Shown: positions 60,497 to 64,000 of the stretch, one piece after another
How the letters are laid out: each line of letters opens with the position of its first letter
How positions within the stretch are numbered: the stretch's first letter is position 1
Source of the DNA: Spongilla lacustris
Lineage: Eukaryota; Porifera; Demospongiae; Spongillida; Spongillidae
Assembly (NCBI GenBank): GCA_949361645.1
Contig: OX442422.1
Location: 3,793,137 to 3,857,136, forward strand
Length of the DNA stretch: 64,000 nt
Direction: 5' to 3'
Position numbers and translations under genes: made by a program
Notes under the pieces: model-generated
What the model was told of the DNA's origin: nothing
What the model saw: only the letters and a program-made list of their open reading frames with translations
Database searches by the model: none

Positions 60497-62264
60497 CTTT
60501 TAAACTCCTTCCTACGCCGCTGGATTTGATATCGCGTCATATCAAACAATTTATTACGCGGTATGCTGTGGTCGGGATTGAACTATCGACGTACAATATA
60601 CATATGTATTAGGCGTGGCTGCAACATCAAACCGCCCCTACCTAACCATCTGCACGTCGGTCAAATATTGTCAAACCCCTACTAATCCCGGCATCGCCCG
60701 TACGGGGCAAATTCCAAGCGTACCTGTAATCTAATTGATGCCGCCAGAGATAACATAGATCTCTGGTGCATTCCATATTTGCCTAGCTTGTTTCCCACCG
60801 ATAGGGTCTGGGAACGAGACTAGAGCTGATGCGCCACGTACCTTCCAACCTAAGTGGCGGATCCAACCATCGGCATCAGTACCCGAATATCAAGAGGTAT
60901 CAGCAATGCCTAATAAACACTCGCTGAATCTCAGAGTCAAAACTCGCGATCGAGCTGCAATTAGGTTTGTACCTTTCATTGTCGATCGATATAACGCCCA
61001 CAAAGATAGCGGAATATTTATTGGGCACGAGGCCAATTGGGCGTGGTTCTTCCTCCGCAGACATTCACGTATGATGATAGAATTATATTTTCTGTCTGGG
61101 TACGAGATTGGTTCATCATTTGAGATGCGCACGTGATGATGATCAGTGCAAATGTACGCAGATCTTAGTGCATGAATAGAAAATTCAGAGGAACCGGCAA
61201 TTATCATAGCAAAAATCTGAAAAATACTCGATAATTATGTCCATAGATTCAAAATTTGGGGACACGTTGGGCAAATCCCTTACCGCATTAAATACAGCAG
61301 ATATGTGAGCTGGAATATGGTAATTAGGTATCAATTTCAATGTCATCAAGTCAAAAGCAGAAAAATCAAGGGAACCGACAGGAAGGGGCTGCAAATTTTG
61401 AAAAAATCATGACAATTCCTACCATGTCCTATATCTTATAGAACTAGTCGGGCAAATCTTCAAATGCATAAGATTGAAGCAGAACATTGGATTTTCTTGA
61501 GTTTTCCATACAATCTCCTATACTGCCCATTGCGGTTAGTTGTACATACCGCTAATTCCCGTGACCGCACATTTCTCCATTGCAACACAACACACACAAC
61601 ACATACACGCACAGCATACACACACTGACATGCACATGCACACACATGCAAATATATATAGCGGACACTCTTCCATGCAGTACATGTACAAGGGTAACAG
61701 GCTGAAAGAAATTACCTAGAAACTCGTGATTTCAGATCGAAGCAGCAACTATAGTCTAATTCTAATTATTGTAAAATAATTATACTACAATATTCCGGGA
61801 TTACTTTTTTTGGACACGAGTGGCGAAAGTTCACAGTCGAGATAATACGTCTGGTACAAGATAGACCCTTCCCTTTTACGTATACGGACATAAACCCGTG
61901 ATAAGGAATGTAATTATTGTCAACTGTGCATGAATATATAGGACTTACTCTTTTCTCAAATCGTAAGCAGTGCAGGTTTTTGAGATCCAGATTCTTTAAA
62001 CACGCGTTGCGAAAAGTATATTCGCTCACATGACTCACTGCATGATTCTAATGACCTAATTTGTTACGATCGATATACAATGGACTGGGGACCTCGAGAA
62101 CGTTTACGTGCGCGCTGCTAATTATCTGGCAGATCCTAGTGGCGGGTGTCCATGCAGGGGGGATGCTGGGGTAGTGCTCCCAGAAGTTTTGCAAGTTATT
62201 ATTATTAAGCATATGAAATTCAGTGCTTTTTGTAGTTTTATTATCAACTAGCAGTGCCGGTGTC

Positions 62265-62398
62265 GTAGTGTACAATGTCCCCCATAAAATTTATCCCCCC
62301 GGACGTTTTGCACTAGTGTACAATGTCCCCCCGGACATTCTGCACTAGCGTACAATGTCCCAGGGTAAAATGCCCCCCCCCCCCCCCCCCCCCCCCCT
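62265..62398 (+). repeat. Short minisatellite (GTACAATGTCCCCCCGGAC) ending in poly-C
   Basis: Three imperfect units containing TAGTGTACAATGTCCCCC, one with an extra CATAAAATTTATCCCC block, ending in about 27 C residues. Confidence 0.85.
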
Positions 62399-62709
62399 CT
62401 CATAACATTTTATTTCTTCTATGACAAGGCTGGGAAACATTTCATGCAATCCTAATATGGACTTGCAGTGTACAAAAGTGGTATTTTCAAATACGTATAC
62501 CGTATCGCACAACGGCATGCAGTACACGGGATCGCGTTGACACCATTACTCAATAGCTATATCCGTCGTCAAAGCTGCATGTCGTTCCGCCAATTGAAAT
62601 ACTCGTTGAAGCCAATACTGACGTGTACACATACACGAACATTTAGAATTTTAGAATCAGCTTTTATCCTCTTCGTGGTTGTGTGATAGTACAACCGATC
62701 AGTCAGGTA

Positions 62710-63015
62710 CCCAGACTAAAACCCATCCTAAATAGCATAAAAACCATCCTGCGTCCAGGGTGGGAATAGTGTAAAAACCTTACTGGGATTGAGCGTCTGC
62801 AGGGTGGGAATAGATATGATTCTACCCTGTTTTAACCCATGTTGACGTATGAATTGAATTATTGCGCATGCTTCAACATGGTTTTTGTTCAACAGAACCA
62901 GCTAGGGTAGAACGACATGTATTCCACTATCCTGGACGCACAATTCGGCCGGTAGGATGGTTTGTACGCTAGCTATATAAGGACGGGGTTTTCTTAAAAA
63001 CCAGTCTAAAATATC
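62710..63015. mobile_element. Probable degenerate inverted-repeat element
   Basis: AAAACCATCCTGCGTCCAGG near 62738 and GGACGCACAATTCGGCCGGTAGGATGGTTT near 62935-62965 pair imperfectly, and CCAGACTAAAA near 62709 pairs with TTTAAAAACCAGTCTAAAA-type sequence near 63000. No ORF. Confidence 0.4.
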
Positions 63016-64000
63016 CAGGTTGGACGCCCGGTTTATAACTGTTTCTTTTGTTATCCTAATAGGTAGGACATTGCCCCTCATGAATTACATAGTGTTTAAG
63101 TAGGAGTGTTCAGCCAATACAATGAATAGATATAACATATAATATAAATAACTACTTAGCAGTATAGGAGCAGTTCCACTCTTCTTTGGCATCAGGCAGT
63201 TTGCTTAACCCAATACACTTCATGTGGTATACCACTTCCTACATATATGTTCCACACTGCGCCATGCATGTGTCATCAAGTGTGTCTGGCATCATACAAG
63301 TGCAATAAACACTGAGATTTCCAAAGACAGTGGCTTAATCATCCTGGGTTCACTGATTTCGATAGTCGGAAATGGGGTAAAGAATCTTGACGTGAAACAT
63401 GAAGTAGGAATTCAAAGTACATTAAAAGAACGGTGTAAATCCCGTACAAGCCTGGACATGCAGATGTCCTATAAAAAGAGATAAGAATGATTGTGACAAT
63501 GGCGTAGTGGAAGGGTATAGTAATGGGGTAGTGGAAGGGAAAGGGTATTTATAATATGGACTTAGTGACTACAAAGCTACAGAAGGGATTTTTTTTTTCA
63601 TTTTACTGAAGGGAATTAGTAATTCACAGAAAGCGATTCAAGTCCAGCAGTAGATAATTCCAAGCAGGTTTTCCTTTATTTAGCTAAAGTAAACAGGTGA
63701 TATTATAGATAATTACAGATCTACCTAAGTATGATGTTTATATACACTTTGCATCAAACTCTCAATGCATGTCAGAGCGTGCCTTGTGATCTTGTATATG
63801 CTAAACGTGCAATTTTTTGGATTTTCCTAAAGGAGTTTTGTATTGTCTCGGGATTTATAGAGTCCATACATTCTGGTATTGTACTTTTGGGAGTGTACAT
63901 GTATAATTGTTGCCTCTGTTATTTCACACTTTGTGCTACAAAGACTGAAGAGCTGTTATAAAATGCACACTACAAACACAATTTTCTATTTACATTCAAA

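Larger units (their letters stand above)
60500..64000. other. Right-hand end of window, transposon debris and no gene
   Basis: Contains ends of the GTCTCG MITE family near 60810 and 61090, the minisatellite at 62265-62398 and a probable degenerate inverted-repeat element at 62710-63015. No exon with protein-like continuity on either strand. Confidence 0.5.

Noticed and set aside
61460..61651. Cys-rich minus-strand frame MHVCACACQCVYAVRVCVV as a secreted peptide
   Set aside because: It reads a TG/CA-rich tract; the cysteines come from repeated TGT/TGC.

Overview
This is eukaryotic, metazoan-type DNA. Coding sequence lies in many short exons bounded by GT...AG (one GC...AG) introns and separated by repeat-rich DNA. 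The introns are packed with the self-complementary ACATGTAC/TACATG motif. Two solute-carrier genes, a degraded kinesin and an 18S rRNA fragment fit an invertebrate animal. A sponge is my best guess from overall feel, but nothing seen here proves it.

Layout. (1) 210-8502, minus strand: an SLC26/SulP anion transporter (gene A), 12 exons, running off the left edge before its STAS domain. (2) 8503-16627: intergenic, with a coiled-coil gene relic and a small inverted-repeat element. (3) 16628-31975, minus strand: a paralogous SLC26 gene (gene B) with 17 exons that I can place, including a complete STAS domain and stop codon; only its first exon is missing from my model. Equivalent exons of A and B mostly have identical lengths, so this is a tandem duplication. 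Gene B's introns hold retrotransposon relics, a roughly 110-copy GGGGA array, a G-rich minisatellite and several inverted-repeat elements. (4) 33126-34017 plus 48294-48477, plus strand: a decayed zinc-finger/RING gene resembling the N-terminal region of RAG1. It is split by (5) a 14.3-kb element at 34018-48293 with 1.7-1.8-kb terminal inverted repeats, a TA target duplication, a HECT-domain relic and a pile of restriction-like-endonuclease (REL) non-LTR retrotransposon fragments. (6) 48478-50357: a 1.9-kb inverted-repeat element carrying a basic repeat ORF. (7) 51500-57450, plus strand: a kinesin-14 pseudogene, minisatellites and an inserted 18S rRNA fragment. (8) 58038-59010, minus strand: the last exons of an unrecognised gene. 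(9) 59011-64000: no gene found.

The two SLC26 genes are the only clearly functional genes. Both encode membrane anion exchangers of the 14-helix SulP fold. Gene B also encodes the cytoplasmic STAS domain; gene A's is presumed to lie beyond the left edge. Most of the rest of the window is a record of transposition. The two strongest new signals are the large inverted-repeat element that interrupts a reading frame and can be removed to restore it, and a near-identical 116-bp patch shared by the otherwise diverged SLC26 paralogs.
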